From NCBI RefSeq assembly GCF_002105155.1, contig NW_019028982.1, forward strand, positions 704,501-768,500: 64,000 nucleotides of DNA. Reading direction: 5' to 3'. This document shows positions 24,935-36,724 of the stretch, one piece after another (position 1 is the first letter of the stretch; each line of letters starts with the position of its first letter). The translations under genes and the position numbers were made by a program. The notes beneath the pieces were generated by a model that did not search any database, was not told the origin of the DNA, and saw only the letters and a list, made by a program, of their open reading frames with translations. Origin of the DNA: Lobosporangium transversale. Its lineage: Eukaryota; Mortierellomycota; Mortierellomycetes; Mortierellales; Mortierellaceae.

Positions 24935-25478
24935 AAACAACTATACGCAAGCATATTTAGAGGGAAAAAAAAAAAAAAAAAAGCATTTAAAGTCATTACT
25001 AGAATATTAATGCCATATATCATATTACTAGTAAATAATACCCCGTTTTGAAGAGTTTTTTTTTTTTTTTATATATATATCATAAAAGGATGTTCGTCTC
25101 TATAAAATCCTTGATCTCTTATCTTCAGCCCAGCATTCAGGATTAAAATGAATGCACTATCAGAGCTCAATCAATACAATACAAGGTCTGAAACAGAGGC
25201 ACAGCCTTTTTGTGTACATGTGCGCTGTGCGCTGATGAACAGCCATACAGCCATACAGCCATACATCATACATTTGTATATATAATATACAAAACATTGG
25301 AGATCTTCGCTTTACCGAAATACTCCTTAAGGTAGCTAATCAGTACTTGAAATAACATACAGTTAGAGGACAGCGGAAAGCAACGGAGTCAAGTACAATA
25401 TCAGACATTTCCTCTTTCTTTTCTTTTTTGTTCTCTTTGCTGTTGAAGAAGATTGAATGTTTGGATATTGAGAATATG

Positions 25479-25514
<36 letters not shown>

Positions 25515-27504
25515 GACTCAGGTGGCAATGAGTTTGGACTAGAAAGGGCGTGATTTGCAGCCAGAGATCTGAGCCTGAAGAGAAGAGAAAGGGCATGATG
25601 TTTTGATTTCCAGCACGTGCTGGAAGAAAACGAGCACAAACTTGTCGCTCATCCAGCACAAACCTATTGCCCATACAGCACAAGCTGATTGCCCAAACAG
25701 CGCGAACCTGTTCTGAAAACAGCACAAACCTATTGCACAAACAGCGCTAGCCTGAAGAAAAGCACAATCATCTGCATGCATAACAGGCTTCTTCTCTTTT
25801 CGCACTACCATTGCCATTGCCATTGCCATTGCCATTCTCATTCAATTCTCAGAGAACCTTCTGCATCATCCCTAAAGACACGCTTGATACCACGAACAGT
25901 TGACAGATTAACTTTATTTGTCTGATCTTGTCTTGCAAAGCGCGGCCATGTACTTTAATAATTCAGTAAATGCTCGGCATCTCTGCCTCTGCTTTCTCCT
26001 TATTAATGTTGACTATATGTAGTCAAAGCCAACTTCTACTTCCATAGCTAGGCTTCTATATCTCTATATCTCAAAGATCTTTAAGACCTCGCCGATAACC
26101 ATTGTCTGCGACGCCAAGTAACATTGATATATATTAAGATTGCACTAGATTCTTCTCTTGCCACTGTTTGAGTTTAGTGAAAGGAAGTCTTGCCCTGATT
26201 TTTATCAAAAAAGGGGTGTATATTTCTAGCTGGATGACGAACCCCACCCCACATGAGCTGATCCTGTTGGACAACTTTCAAGTTTTGATAGTTGGAAAAG
26301 GGTGGCTTGACAAATCCCCTCCTTCAGGTACAAATAGTTGCAGCATAAAAGTTCACACTAGCATCACTTTTTCACGTTCATTGACCATGAAGTGTAATAA
26401 AATGTCAATTGTCCAAAGTCAAAAAAAAAAAAAAGTGATTCATAAGACATAATGGTTATGCATGGTAAAGAAGAATGAATGGCTCTTTATATACATGTAC
26501 CACCAATGACCAGCTACGCGTTCGCTCTAGGCTAAAAAAAATAAAAAAATAAAAAAATAAAAAATACAAACGTGGAAAGCGTAGAGGGAAATGTTTCAGG
26601 AACATTAAAAAAAAAAAAAAAAAAAAAATCTCAGAAGCATAGCCAGGGGGCCCGAGAGAGTGACCGAGCCGTTTATGTTATAAGGATCAGGACATTGTTG
26701 CACATGAGAAAATCAAAGACGACAATGAACTTTTGAATATGTATATGTAGAAGGGAGGGGAAGCGAGCCGAAATCTCGGACGGAGCCTGCTGATGTGCCA
26801 AGCAAGATTTTATCTCACAAGCCAAGGCCAAGACAAGCCAAGTTTAGTGCTCGGTTGGGGGGAGGATTCGGACAAAAACCTTAAAATTTTCACAGCTCCA
26901 CTACTATTATATATATACATATTTTTATATCTATACAAATATTTATTACTAGTGTTATTTGGGTATGCTTAGCCGAACCATTTACTCGATCTCTGTTGTA
27001 GACATTAAAATTGTTGTTACTTTGCCATTGCTACTGTTGTCGCTGATGCCGTTAATCTCGCTATTGTTACTGTTGATGGAAATGGGCCAGAGCGCTTTAA
27101 AGCGAGAACATTGGTAAACGGCAAAAGACCCCAGACAAGAAAAAAAAAAAAAAAAAAAAAAGCACACCCTTTTTTATTAATTCTATTTTGTCAGTACCAA
27201 CACCCTAAAGTGATAGGAATCATGTCCGATCTAAAATGGTCAAAAAGGGAAATCCTCCTCATCAAATTCTTGAACCTCCTTCTTCTTTCTCTTCTTTTCT
27301 TTTTGCTCGTTTGCAATTGTTAGAGAATAGTTTGAAAAAAAAAAAAAAAAAAAAAATTAAAGCAACAACAACAACATACCTTTTTCTATCCTCTCTCACT
27401 CTCCACTCCATCTCCTCCCTGTCCTCTCCTCTTTTCTCCTCTCTCACTTTCTCTTCCATTTCGATTATCTAATCTCTAATTGACAAACATATCATAGACA
27501 TATC
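24935..27504. other. Repeat-rich intergenic region
   Basis: Between the CotH stop and the Fat1-like start. It contains three ACAGCCAT units at about 25240-25264, a poly(A) at about 25480-25512, a 22-bp minisatellite (25634-25761), five TTGCCA units near 25808-25840, and AAAAAAT-type repeats near 26533-26565. No credible gene is seen; open frames here translate the repeats. Confidence 0.65.
25634..25761. repeat. 22-bp degenerate minisatellite, about 5.8 copies
   Basis: Five consecutive 22-bp units begin GCACAA/GCGCGA and end in ACA or CCA, for example GCACAAACCTATTGCCCATA followed by CA. A partial sixth unit follows. Copies differ at several positions, so the array is not freshly expanded. 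Confidence 0.85.
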
Positions 27505-27604
27505 ATGGCTGGTAAGAGCTCTTTTAACCTTACCTCACTTTCATCTGATAGACATCTGGATCAGCAAACAATCCTCAGTCAAATAAAATTGAACAAAAAA
27601 GAAG

Positions 27605-27636
<32 letters not shown>

Positions 27637-29459
27637 CAAAGACACTTTTGGCAAGCAGCATTGTCATGAAGTAACATGTGAATGCAAAACACCTTTGACA
27701 TTCAACCACTCCTTCCATTGCATTACATTGCATGTGGAGTGAACCTGGAGTATGAAGTGACGCAAGAAGAAAAAGAATAATTTCTGACATTTTTTTTTTT
27801 TTATTTTTTTCTTTCTCTTATTTCGTTAAAATAAAAAGTTCCTGCTGTTGCGGCCGCTGTTCCAGCAGCTCTCTATGTGAGCTCCAAGTTGGCGTTTCCG
27901 CGCGATCTCAAGCTTGCTCGTGGTCTGCTCAATGCCAAGATGAACTATCGCTCCTACGAGAAGAACGATACTATCAACATCTCATATCGCTTTGAGGAGA
28001 CATGCAAGAAGTACCCCAATAAGGAGGCCCTTGTCTTCGAAGGCAAATCCTATACCTTTTCGGATATTCAACGAGGTAAGAATAATAATAATAATAAAAG
28101 TTATTATAACATCTACAAATGATTGTTATCAGGCCTATGTACAAGTATTTCGAATGAATGATATAAACAACAAAGAGAGTTTACACTTTCTACGGACATG
28201 TCATCATGCTAAACTATAATTTTTTTTTTTCCTACCCCATCTTTAACATCTGGTCATTGTCACTTTTTTTTTTTTTTTTATTTTTTTTAAACAGAGTCAA
28301 ACAAAGTCGGCAATTGGTTATTGTCCAAGGGTGTGAAGCGTGGTGATATTGTGTCCTTAATGATGTTGAACCGACCCGAGTTCTTGTTCTGTTGGCTCGG
28401 CATCAACAAGATTGGTGCTTGTGGTGCATTCATCAACACCAACCTCACAGGCAAACCCCTGACTCACTCGCTCAAAACTGCTTCATCAACCTTGTTGATC
28501 TTGGATACAGAATTGACACAACCCATTGGAGATGTCCTGGATGAGGTTCTCCAGATGGGTTATACGATCTATACATATGCAGGAGTCGGGCCTCAGGTGG
28601 ATTTCGCAGCTCCCCTGGACTTGAACGGTATCCCGGATGTAGCATTGCCAAAGAGCTTGAGAAAGAAGACAACCGCAAATGATATTGCAATGTTGATCTA
28701 TACCTCCGGTACTACGGGTCTTCCTAAAGCCGGTCGTTTTTCACACTCTCGTGCAAACTGTAAGTTTTATTTTATTTTATATTCTTTTTATTTTTATTTT
28801 TGTCTTTTAGCGTCATTTATTCCCTCAATCAAGATGTTCATACTAAACCTTTCCTCTTTCCCTTTTTTCCTTTCCATTACTTCCTTAATGCTCTTCCATT
28901 AACTAGTGGCTGCTCATTTCTGGGAATCGTTCTACTACTTCAATGCCCAGGATCGCCTGTACATCGCATTGCCTCTGTACCACAGTGCAGGAGCTGTGTT
29001 GGGTATGTGTGTGGCTTGGGTGACGGGCGCAACTGTCGTCTTGGCCCGCAAGTTCTCGACATCATCATTCTGGGATGAATGCAGGGCCAACAATGTCACT
29101 GTGATCCAATATATCGGAGAGATTTGTCGCTACTTGCTCAATGCTCCCCCTTCACCCTTGGATAAGACTCATAATATTCGTATGGCACATGGAAATGGTA
29201 TGCGACCTGATGTCTGGACTCGATTCAGGGACAGATTTGGAATTCCTCTGATCGGAGAATGGTATGCGAGCACAGAGGGCACGGGCATTTTGACCAATTA
29301 CAACACAGGAGAAAATGGTGTTGGTGCGATCGGATATCGAGGAACATTGGCCAGGACGGTCGATTGGGGTCTCAAGATCGCCAAATTTGATGTTATCACA
29401 GAAGAGTTGATTCGTGACAAGAACGGACGCTGTATCGAGGTAGGTTATTTTCACATTTG

Positions 29460-29490
<31 letters not shown>

Positions 29491-30195
29491 ATCCATTTTA
29501 TCCAAAAAGGTACACATGGCTCATTGATTTTTCCTATTTTTTTTTTATTTTTTTATTTTTTATCCATCGTTTCTTATCTATAGTGCGCACCTGATGAGCC
29601 TGGTGAGTTGCTGACAATCATCGATTCCGCAGATCCCACACGTGCCTTCCAAGGTTATCACCAAAATGCCAGTGCCAACTCCAAGAAGATTGTGACGGAT
29701 GCGTTCAAGGTTGGGGACCGCTACTTCCGCACAGGTGATATTCTTCGCCGTGACAAGGATGGTTATTTTTATTTCGGCGATCGTGTAGGAGACACTTTCC
29801 GCTGGAAGTCCGAAAACGTTTCGACAGCCGAAGTTTCAGAAGTGTTGTCTACATACCCCGATTGTATTGAAGTCAATGTGTATGGTGTTCAGATCCCTGG
29901 TCATGACGGCCGTGCAGGCATGGCAGCCATTGTCTCCAAGGATACGATGGATTGGGACAAGTTTGCCAAATTCGCTCTGAAGAATTTGCCTCGGTACTCG
30001 GTCCCGATCTTTATCCGTAAGACACCAGCAATCGAGATCACCGGCACATTCAAGCAGAGGAAGGTAGAGTTGGTGAATGAGGGTATGGATCCAAGCAAGA
30101 TCCCAGATGAGATCTTGTGGTTGGATGGAAACTCCTATAAGCCTTTCAAGGCACCAGAGTACCAGCGTGTCATCACTGGCAAGGCTAAATTGTAA
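27505..30195 (+). CDS. FAT1: Very-long-chain acyl-CoA synthetase / fatty acid transport protein (FATP, Fat1 type)
   Basis: These enzymes activate long and very long fatty acids to acyl-CoA at the ER, peroxisome or plasma membrane, and help import. Five exons: 27505-27511 (7 nt), 27839-28075, 28295-28759, 28907-29439 and 29584-30195. The total is 1854 nt, 617 residues; yeast Fat1 is 669. The AMP-binding P-loop IYTSGTTGLPKA is complete, followed by ALPLYHSAGAVLG. The FATP signature RYFRTGDILRRDKDGYFYFG and RVGDTFRWKSENVST is complete, as is the C-terminal ITGTFKQRKVELVNEG. The N-terminus, MAVPAVAAAVPAALYVSSKL, could form a membrane segment. The 7-nt start exon is inferred from ATGGCTG|GTAAGA and the phase-1 acceptor at 27838. 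Confidence 0.93.
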
Positions 30196-31887
30196 TATTC
30201 GTAAAGGCTTTCAGTTATCCAACAACATATGCGCAACAATACTCATTCATTAAAGGAAAAATAGAAAAGTAAAGAAAAGTAAAGAAAAGAAAAGAAAAGA
30301 AAAAAGATAATAATAAAGAATATAAAATTATATTTCTATCATGAATGTGTCTCTAATTAAGAATGAGAGGACAATCCAATCGACCCAGCCTATAGCAATT
30401 CTTATGTTAATCACAATCAATAATATCAACCATTGATGAGAGTACATGTACTTTTTTTTTTTTTTTTTTCTTGCCAAGAAATCAAGAGCAAGAGGGAGAG
30501 GTGTATGCTCTTGTAGGCTTTTTTCTTTTTCTTTTTTTTTTTTTTTTTTACAAGCTTGAAAAATATCATAAGGGTAGTTCACCGGTGATAGATGGCTTAT
30601 CAATTCACAAACAGAACGATTTGAAGAGAAAAGGAATATGCAAGATGTCTTGTTATCATAAACACATGAAAGATTCTTCTCAAGAAATTAAATTCTGTCC
30701 AAAACGATTAATATAATGTCTAGGTTATTAATGCATTCCCATGTTGTTTATCCAAAATGGTTTCAACTTCCAATTCGTTTTAGCAATGCCACAGATATCG
30801 GATGCCTATTCTCTGAAACCTCCATCGATGGGCCAGAGCTGACGCGTTATCTAGTCTAGTCCTAAGAAATATATATAAATTCATTGGTGGATAGTGAAGG
30901 ATGTGTCTATTATGTAAGTTAATAGATAATGTAGTGAATGTAATGTGTATTATATATTATATAGTATACAGCTGTTACTGTCAATCGGCCCCGAACAGTG
31001 GCCTCTCTCCCATCCAATAGGATTGCGTGAGAATTTGCCCTGGCGCAACTTATTTTCTTATTACAATTAAATGATACGGCCAATGATCTTTCATTTAGGA
31101 TTCGCACGACATTGAATTTTTTTTTTTTTATTTTTTATTTTTTATTTAGGCGACCTCATTCGGGTTCATCATGACACCATTTTTTCTTATTTTGTGCTTC
31201 CTTAATTTCTATCCACCTGTCCGCCGTACTGTAGTTTCTTTTTTTATATTGTCCCCACTCGCTCTCTTTTATTGAATAAAAAATATAAACCATGGCAAAA
31301 CAATTGACGACATTGTACAGTGTATAATCTCAAGTACGAGGAACAAACAAACAAACAAACAAAAAAAAACAGAGCCGTTGAATATGAATAGTCAACGTAT
31401 ATCTCACTATAACAAGCATCACGCGTTGTTTACTTTTTTTTTTTTTTTTTTTTTTTTTGAAAAGATGAACATGCCTCCTTTTTTTTTTTTTTTTTGCAGT
31501 ACAAGATCAACTGTTGGTGAAGAGGATTTCCCTTCCACATTTTAGCACACGACTATACCTGAGACGTCTTGATTATGCGTGTAAAAGAGATGCATAAAAA
31601 AAAAAAAAAAGATCATAGGGGAAGGGGAGAGAAAGGTGAGGAAAGAACACATGCCAGGGCTAATTGAGGCGATAGCAGCAGAAAGCAATGCTGCATACCA
31701 TAAGGCTTTGCGGCGCCTTGCTACATCCATCTCTCCATCCCTTATCAGCCTCCCTTTACATTTGTTTATCCTTTTTTTACTTGCTTGACTATCATCAATC
31801 CTGCCTTTTTTTTTTTTTTTTTTTTTTTTATCTTCCGACTGAGTGGTTTATTGCATCGCGGTACCGGCTAAATAGTCAGATAGAAGG

Positions 31888-31921
<34 letters not shown>

Positions 31922-32195
31922 GTGTATGAAATGATGCCATGGATCTGCATGGTGAGGAAATGAGGGAACCAGGGTTGAGTGTAATGAAGAGCAAGCAGGT
32001 GAATATCAAAGTTTACATGTATGCATGTTGGATACAGGCGTGTGTTTCTTTTAGCCTACTTTTGTAATATGCTCGTGCTACAAGAGATGGACGCCGACAT
32101 TTTGTATATATATTATTGCATACAGTATTATAAACTTTGAAGCTTTGAGTTTTTTAGTTCAAGTTTAGCCCCCTATTGGCAACAATCTTTCAACC

Positions 32196-32223
32196 GGGGG
32201 GTGGGGGGGTGGGGGGGTGGGGG
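32196..32223 (+). other. Potential G-quadruplex block (four G runs separated by single T)
   Basis: Runs of six, seven, seven and five G, each separated by one T, lie directly after CAACC. Four G tracts with one-base loops fit the canonical G-quadruplex pattern. It stands alone in otherwise AT-rich sequence. Confidence 0.85.
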
Positions 32224-32279
32224 ATGTGAAGGAGGAAGCTGTCGCCAATCGGAGGCCTACCGGTGAAGAAGCATGTTAG

Positions 32280-32315
<36 letters not shown>

Positions 32316-33977
32316 TATCTCACGGTTTATAAATGTGGGCTCCTGACTTTAAATGACCCTGAAGTTCGAGATATACATGAATTATGTATCCCTGGACATT
32401 TATACTTCCTAAACCAATAGGGCGTGGATGAACATAAGATTCTATACCGCCCACTTTCTATGACAGAGAGAAAGAGAGAGCGATTGCTCACAAGCATCAG
32501 AACGCGTCCCTCAATCACGTCAATTATCAGTTTTCTTCTTACTTTTTTTTTTTTTTTTTTTGCTCAAAAAGAAAATAAAAAACCCTGTTCAATACTAATA
32601 GCCACATAAGATAAAGAAGAAAAAAAAGAACTTACCCTTGCATGAGGCTTTTACTCCGCTACAGGTCCCTGAAGGAAAAATGAAATAAATAAAATGAAAT
32701 AAAATAAAATAAAATAAAGTACACCAAACGACATGGGAACATTGCTTTACTTACTCAAGATATATGCTCCAAGGTTCATACATATCTATACATTTATATT
32801 AAATACACCAATCCAAGCTGCGCTGTAAATGACTGCATGTTATCACGCGGTGGTGCATGAGTACCATTTTTGGCTTGGTTGATTAGCTCTAGAAGCTAAA
32901 GAGAACGGACGCTGAAGGTTAGAAATTGGAGAGAGAGCTAAGATGGAGAAGGAAGCTTGAGAGAAGAAGAAGAAGAATGGGAGATGAGGGTGGGAAAGTC
33001 TTTGAGAGACACAGTCTAAAGATTGAGCATTTTCAAATTAGTGTCTATTGCCCATCGTTTAGAAAGGTTGGTGAGTCTGATCGAGTCTTCTTGATATATG
33101 TATATATATATATATATATACATATAATAACAGTAATGTATCTTCTCTGTGTACAGTTGTAGACTAATGCACTACAAGTTCATAATTTTCAGAATATTCA
33201 GAAGAACGCGTTCCTCAAATACACACAGACATAAACATCCAGAAACACACAATAATGAGGGCGACAAATTGGTTTCGGTTACTGGTTTTTTTATTTTTTA
33301 TTTTTTATTTTTTTATTAGTCTAATCCGTAATTGTAGTCATCAGTGAACTAGAGGGGTGAATGCATGGCGTTAGACAACAACAATAGCCCTGGAGTCTAG
33401 GGACCTACAATCAGCCATATGGTCTAGCTAACCCAAGATTGGACTAGACTGCCTTGTCCATGGTATTCTTCCAATTCCCAGGAAGAGAAGAAGTGCTTAC
33501 ATTGGTATAAACATTCCCATGTAAAAAATAAATATACTTTTTGGTTTGTTCCATTGCAGCTATTGCAATATAATAAAATGTAAATAATTTGCTTATGCTT
33601 ATGCAGGCACTAGTGTGATATGTGAACTTCATGAAAGAGATATATTTATTAGCTTATGGAAGGGTCCTCTGGACCAGAAACCTTCATTATTTGATGCATG
33701 CCAAACAAATAATAATAGTAATGAGATTAATTCGATCATGGCATTCTCTTCTCCAATACCCCATTCCTCCCCCCCCTTTTCTATATACCGTATTGTGCCG
33801 GTGGACTATTCCATGTGCTTATTACCTACACTCCCCCCCCCTTTTTTTTTGTTCATACCTCTGAGTGTCTTAACTCATCAGGTATTTTATTAGGAAATAA
33901 AAATAAAAATAAAAATAATAAAAATAAAAAGTAAAAAGTAGAAATTGCTTTTGCAAGAAAGACAACGCGTTACCATT

Positions 33978-34008
<31 letters not shown>

Positions 34009-34796
34009 CGATTTTTGGCCTATCTAGGCAACAATGGCTTTATGTTCTCACGGCGCTTGAGATGAAAACAAATACATTCTACACAAAAGGGTTAATAAAA
34101 TAACACATGCACATATACATTAAAAATAATAAATTAAACAAACACAAAGAACAATTGAATATTTACCATGATAATGGAGCTACCAGAAACGTCTTTACTC
34201 AAGACGGTTTAGGGCCAATGTTTATTTTTATTTGTACACATTTTTTTATTTTTTTATTTTTTTTTTTATTTGCGCCGTGTCCATGTTGGGATTCTTCATA
34301 GGTCCTTGGATAGCCTAAGAGTTATGAAGAAGAAAAATACATATGAATACGTGGATGAAACTGATAGTCAGTAAAGAAGGGGTGAAATGAATGAGCGGTA
34401 AATTGCAATTCTGAAAGATGGACATTATTCAATGGCCCGATGCTGACCATATACAAATACTTTTTCCTTTTGTCTTATTTTCCTATTTCCTCAAAATGCC
34501 TATGAAGGTGTCAAGACTAAAAAGGGTGGGCTCAAATTAGGGGGATGGGATGTTCATAGCCAAACTTACTCATGCCTTGTTACTTTTCTGAACAAGAAGG
34601 GAGGGAAGCAGTTGGATGTAGCCAATCAAATGTGAATGGTCTCATGCAAATTACGTTGCCTCCAATTAGCATCCTTTTTTGTCGGTCCATTTTTTTTTTT
34701 TTTTTTTTTGTTATTGAGAGCACACATATTCCCCCCGATATACCCAAAGATAAACGGACCAATTTTCCTTTCTTTCTAATGGTTTTCTGAACAATA

Positions 34797-34856
34797 GTTC
34801 CTTTAATTGAATAGAGGTTCTTTTAATTGAATGGAGGTTCTTTTAATCGAATAAAG
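34797..34856. repeat. 20-bp tandem repeat, three copies
   Basis: Three adjacent 20-bp units of the form GTTCYTTTAATYGAATRRAG, differing at four positions in all. No gene overlaps them. Confidence 0.88.
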
Positions 34857-35378
34857 TCGACATTGAGCATGTAGTACAGTATGTGTGAATATATATAACA
34901 TTGTGTTATAAAAATATGTTAATCAATTATATATAGATACATAGGTGTTGTAGTCAGTGATCGAAAACAATATGTTCAATAGTATTGCCAATTCATTGCT
35001 TTCTATTCTTTTTTTTTTATGGTTTGTCCAACTGCCCTTCTTCTTTGTTACAGACAGGGTCTTATTAAAGTTGTTTCCTAGTTTGTTTTTATATATTTAT
35101 TTGATATCCTCACTGGTTGAGAGCACAAAAAATTTTGTTTCTGTAAGCAACCGATCTCATTTAGAGAGTGCATGTATATCGCCGTACTGCCCTCTTACTC
35201 TGACTATCATATCGTCAGCAAAAATGCCTCCTTCAAGAAAATAGGGTTTGTTTGTTTGTATGTGCACTCTCAGGGAGTTGATGGTTGAATCTCTATGTAC
35301 TCTCGCATGCACGCACACATCCCTAAGATAACCCTTAGATAGTCATCTGTTGAAACGTCGATCTTGACTCGAAAATTG

Positions 35379-35386
35379 TATAAATA
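35379..35386 (+). promoter_or_regulatory. TATA box of the subtilisin gene
   Basis: TATAAATA sits about 160 bp before the start codon. It is followed by CT-rich sequence and C-rich stretches typical of strong fungal promoters. Confidence 0.6.
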
Positions 35387-35545
35387 CCCTGCAACCTCAC
35401 CTCCAATCCCCCTTTTTTTTATTCCTCATTCACATCCACATCTTCTCAACTCAACTCAGCTTTTCAACAAAAGAAAAAAAAATAAAAAATAAAAAAAAAC
35501 AAACCCCTTCACAAACACACAACACATTCTTAAACTCCTTTCACT

Positions 35546-36724
35546 ATGAAGTTCACCATTGTTATCGCTGCTGTCATTGCCGTGGTCCAGGCTGCTCCCC
35601 TCATCCGCAACGGAGGCAAGCCCATCCCTGACTCTTACATTGTCGTCCTCAAGGACGGCACCACTGTTGATTCCTTTGTTCCCAAGTTCGATGACATTGC
35701 TCGCCGTCAGAACGGCCGTGGTCGCAAGCCCACCATCCACCGCAAGTACAACAAGATCTCCGGTTTCGCTGCCAATGTCAACAAGGCTGCCTTGAAGGAG
35801 CTTTTGGCTTCTCCTGAGGTTGCATACATTGAACAGGATGCCATCTACACCATCCAGGGCTCTCAGACCTCCCCTCCATCCTGGGGCCTCACCCGCGTCT
35901 CTCAGCAGGCCCTCGACTTGACCCTTCCCTATGTCTATAACGATGCTGCTGGTGAGGGTGTCACTGCCTATGTTGTTGACACTGGTGTCTACATTGAGCA
36001 CGAGGACTTTGAGGGCCGTGCTACCTGGGGCGCCAACTTTATTGACGGCTCAGATGACACTGACGAGAACGGACACGGTACCCACGTCGCTGGTACGATC
36101 GGTGGTACCTCCTACGGTATTGCCAAGAAGGTCAACATTGTTGGTGTCAAGGTCCTTGATGGTGAAGGATCTGGCTCAACTTCGGGTGTTGTTGCTGGTA
36201 TGGACTGGGTTGCTGAGAACGCCACTGCTGGAAAGTCGGTCGTCAACATGTCGCTCGGTGGTACAAAGTCCAAGGCTATTGATGATGCTGCTGCTCGTCT
36301 TTTCAAGGCCAACATCCCCTTGATTGTTGCTGCTGGTAACAGCGCCACCACCGATGCCTGCACTGGCTCTCCCTCTGGTGCTGTCAACGCCTTCACTGTT
36401 GCTGCCTCAGACAAGGCTGACAAGGTTGCCTCATTCACCTCTTACGGAAAGTGCGTTGAGATCTTTGCTCCCGGTGTTGGCATTACCTCTGCCTGGATCG
36501 GCTCCCCCAGCGCCAAGAACACTATTTCGGGTACCTCGATGGCCACTCCCCACGTCGCTGGTGTTGCTGCTCTCTACCTCTCTATCAACAGCATCCCCAC
36601 TGCCCAGGGTGTCTTTGACCAGCTCCTCTCCACCTCCACTGCTGGCAAGATCACCGGTAACTTGAAGGGTTCTCCCAACAAGCTCCTCTTCAACGGCGCT
36701 CTCAATGCCTCCGTCTCTGCTTAA
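35546..36724 (+). CDS. Secreted subtilisin-like serine protease (proteinase K type, S8)
   Basis: A single-exon gene of 392 residues, the normal size of fungal prepro-proteinase K-like enzymes. Residues 1-17 are a signal peptide, and about 30-103 are an I9 propeptide (DSYIVVLKDG ... SPEVAYIEQDAIYTIQ). The mature domain starts near residue 108. The catalytic triad is visible: D145 in VVDTGV, H177 in NGHGTHVAGT, and S331 in SGTSMATPHVAG, with oxyanion N265 in AAGN. Codons are strongly biased to C-ending forms (GCC, GTC, ATC, AAG), unlike the mixed codons of neighbours, suggesting very high expression. A TATA box lies about 160 bp upstream. It probably degrades extracellular protein. Confidence 0.97.
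   Translation: MKFTIVIAAVIAVVQAAPLIRNGGKPIPDSYIVVLKDGTTVDSFVPKFDDIARRQNGRGRKPTIHRKYNKISGFAANVNKAALKELLASPEVAYIEQDAIYTIQGSQTSPPSWGLTRVSQQALDLTLPYVYNDAAGEGVTAYVVDTGVYIEHEDFEGRATWGANFIDGSDDTDENGHGTHVAGTIGGTSYGIAKKVNIVGVKVLDGEGSGSTSGVVAGMDWVAENATAGKSVVNMSLGGTKSKAIDDAAARLFKANIPLIVAAGNSATTDACTGSPSGAVNAFTVAASDKADKVASFTSYGKCVEIFAPGVGITSAWIGSPSAKNTISGTSMATPHVAGVAALYLSINSIPTAQGVFDQLLSTSTAGKITGNLKGSPNKLLFNGALNASVSA

Larger units (their letters stand above)
30196..35545. other. Long gene-poor intergenic region
   Basis: About 5.3 kb with no convincing gene on either strand. It holds many poly(T)/poly(A) runs (for example about 31434-31458, 31804-31829, 31894-31921, 32282-32314 and 33979-34008), a (TA)n near 33096-33120, a G-run block at 32196-32223 and a 20-bp triple repeat at 34797-34856. 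The last few hundred bases are the subtilisin promoter. Confidence 0.65.

Noticed and set aside
25539..25841. Cys-rich repetitive minus-strand open frame
   Set aside because: Its repeated units are simply the 22-bp minisatellite and a TTGCCA repeat read as protein.
35456..36001. A 181-codon minus-strand open frame
   Set aside because: It is antisense to the subtilisin gene. The G/C third-position bias of the real gene keeps the opposite strand open.
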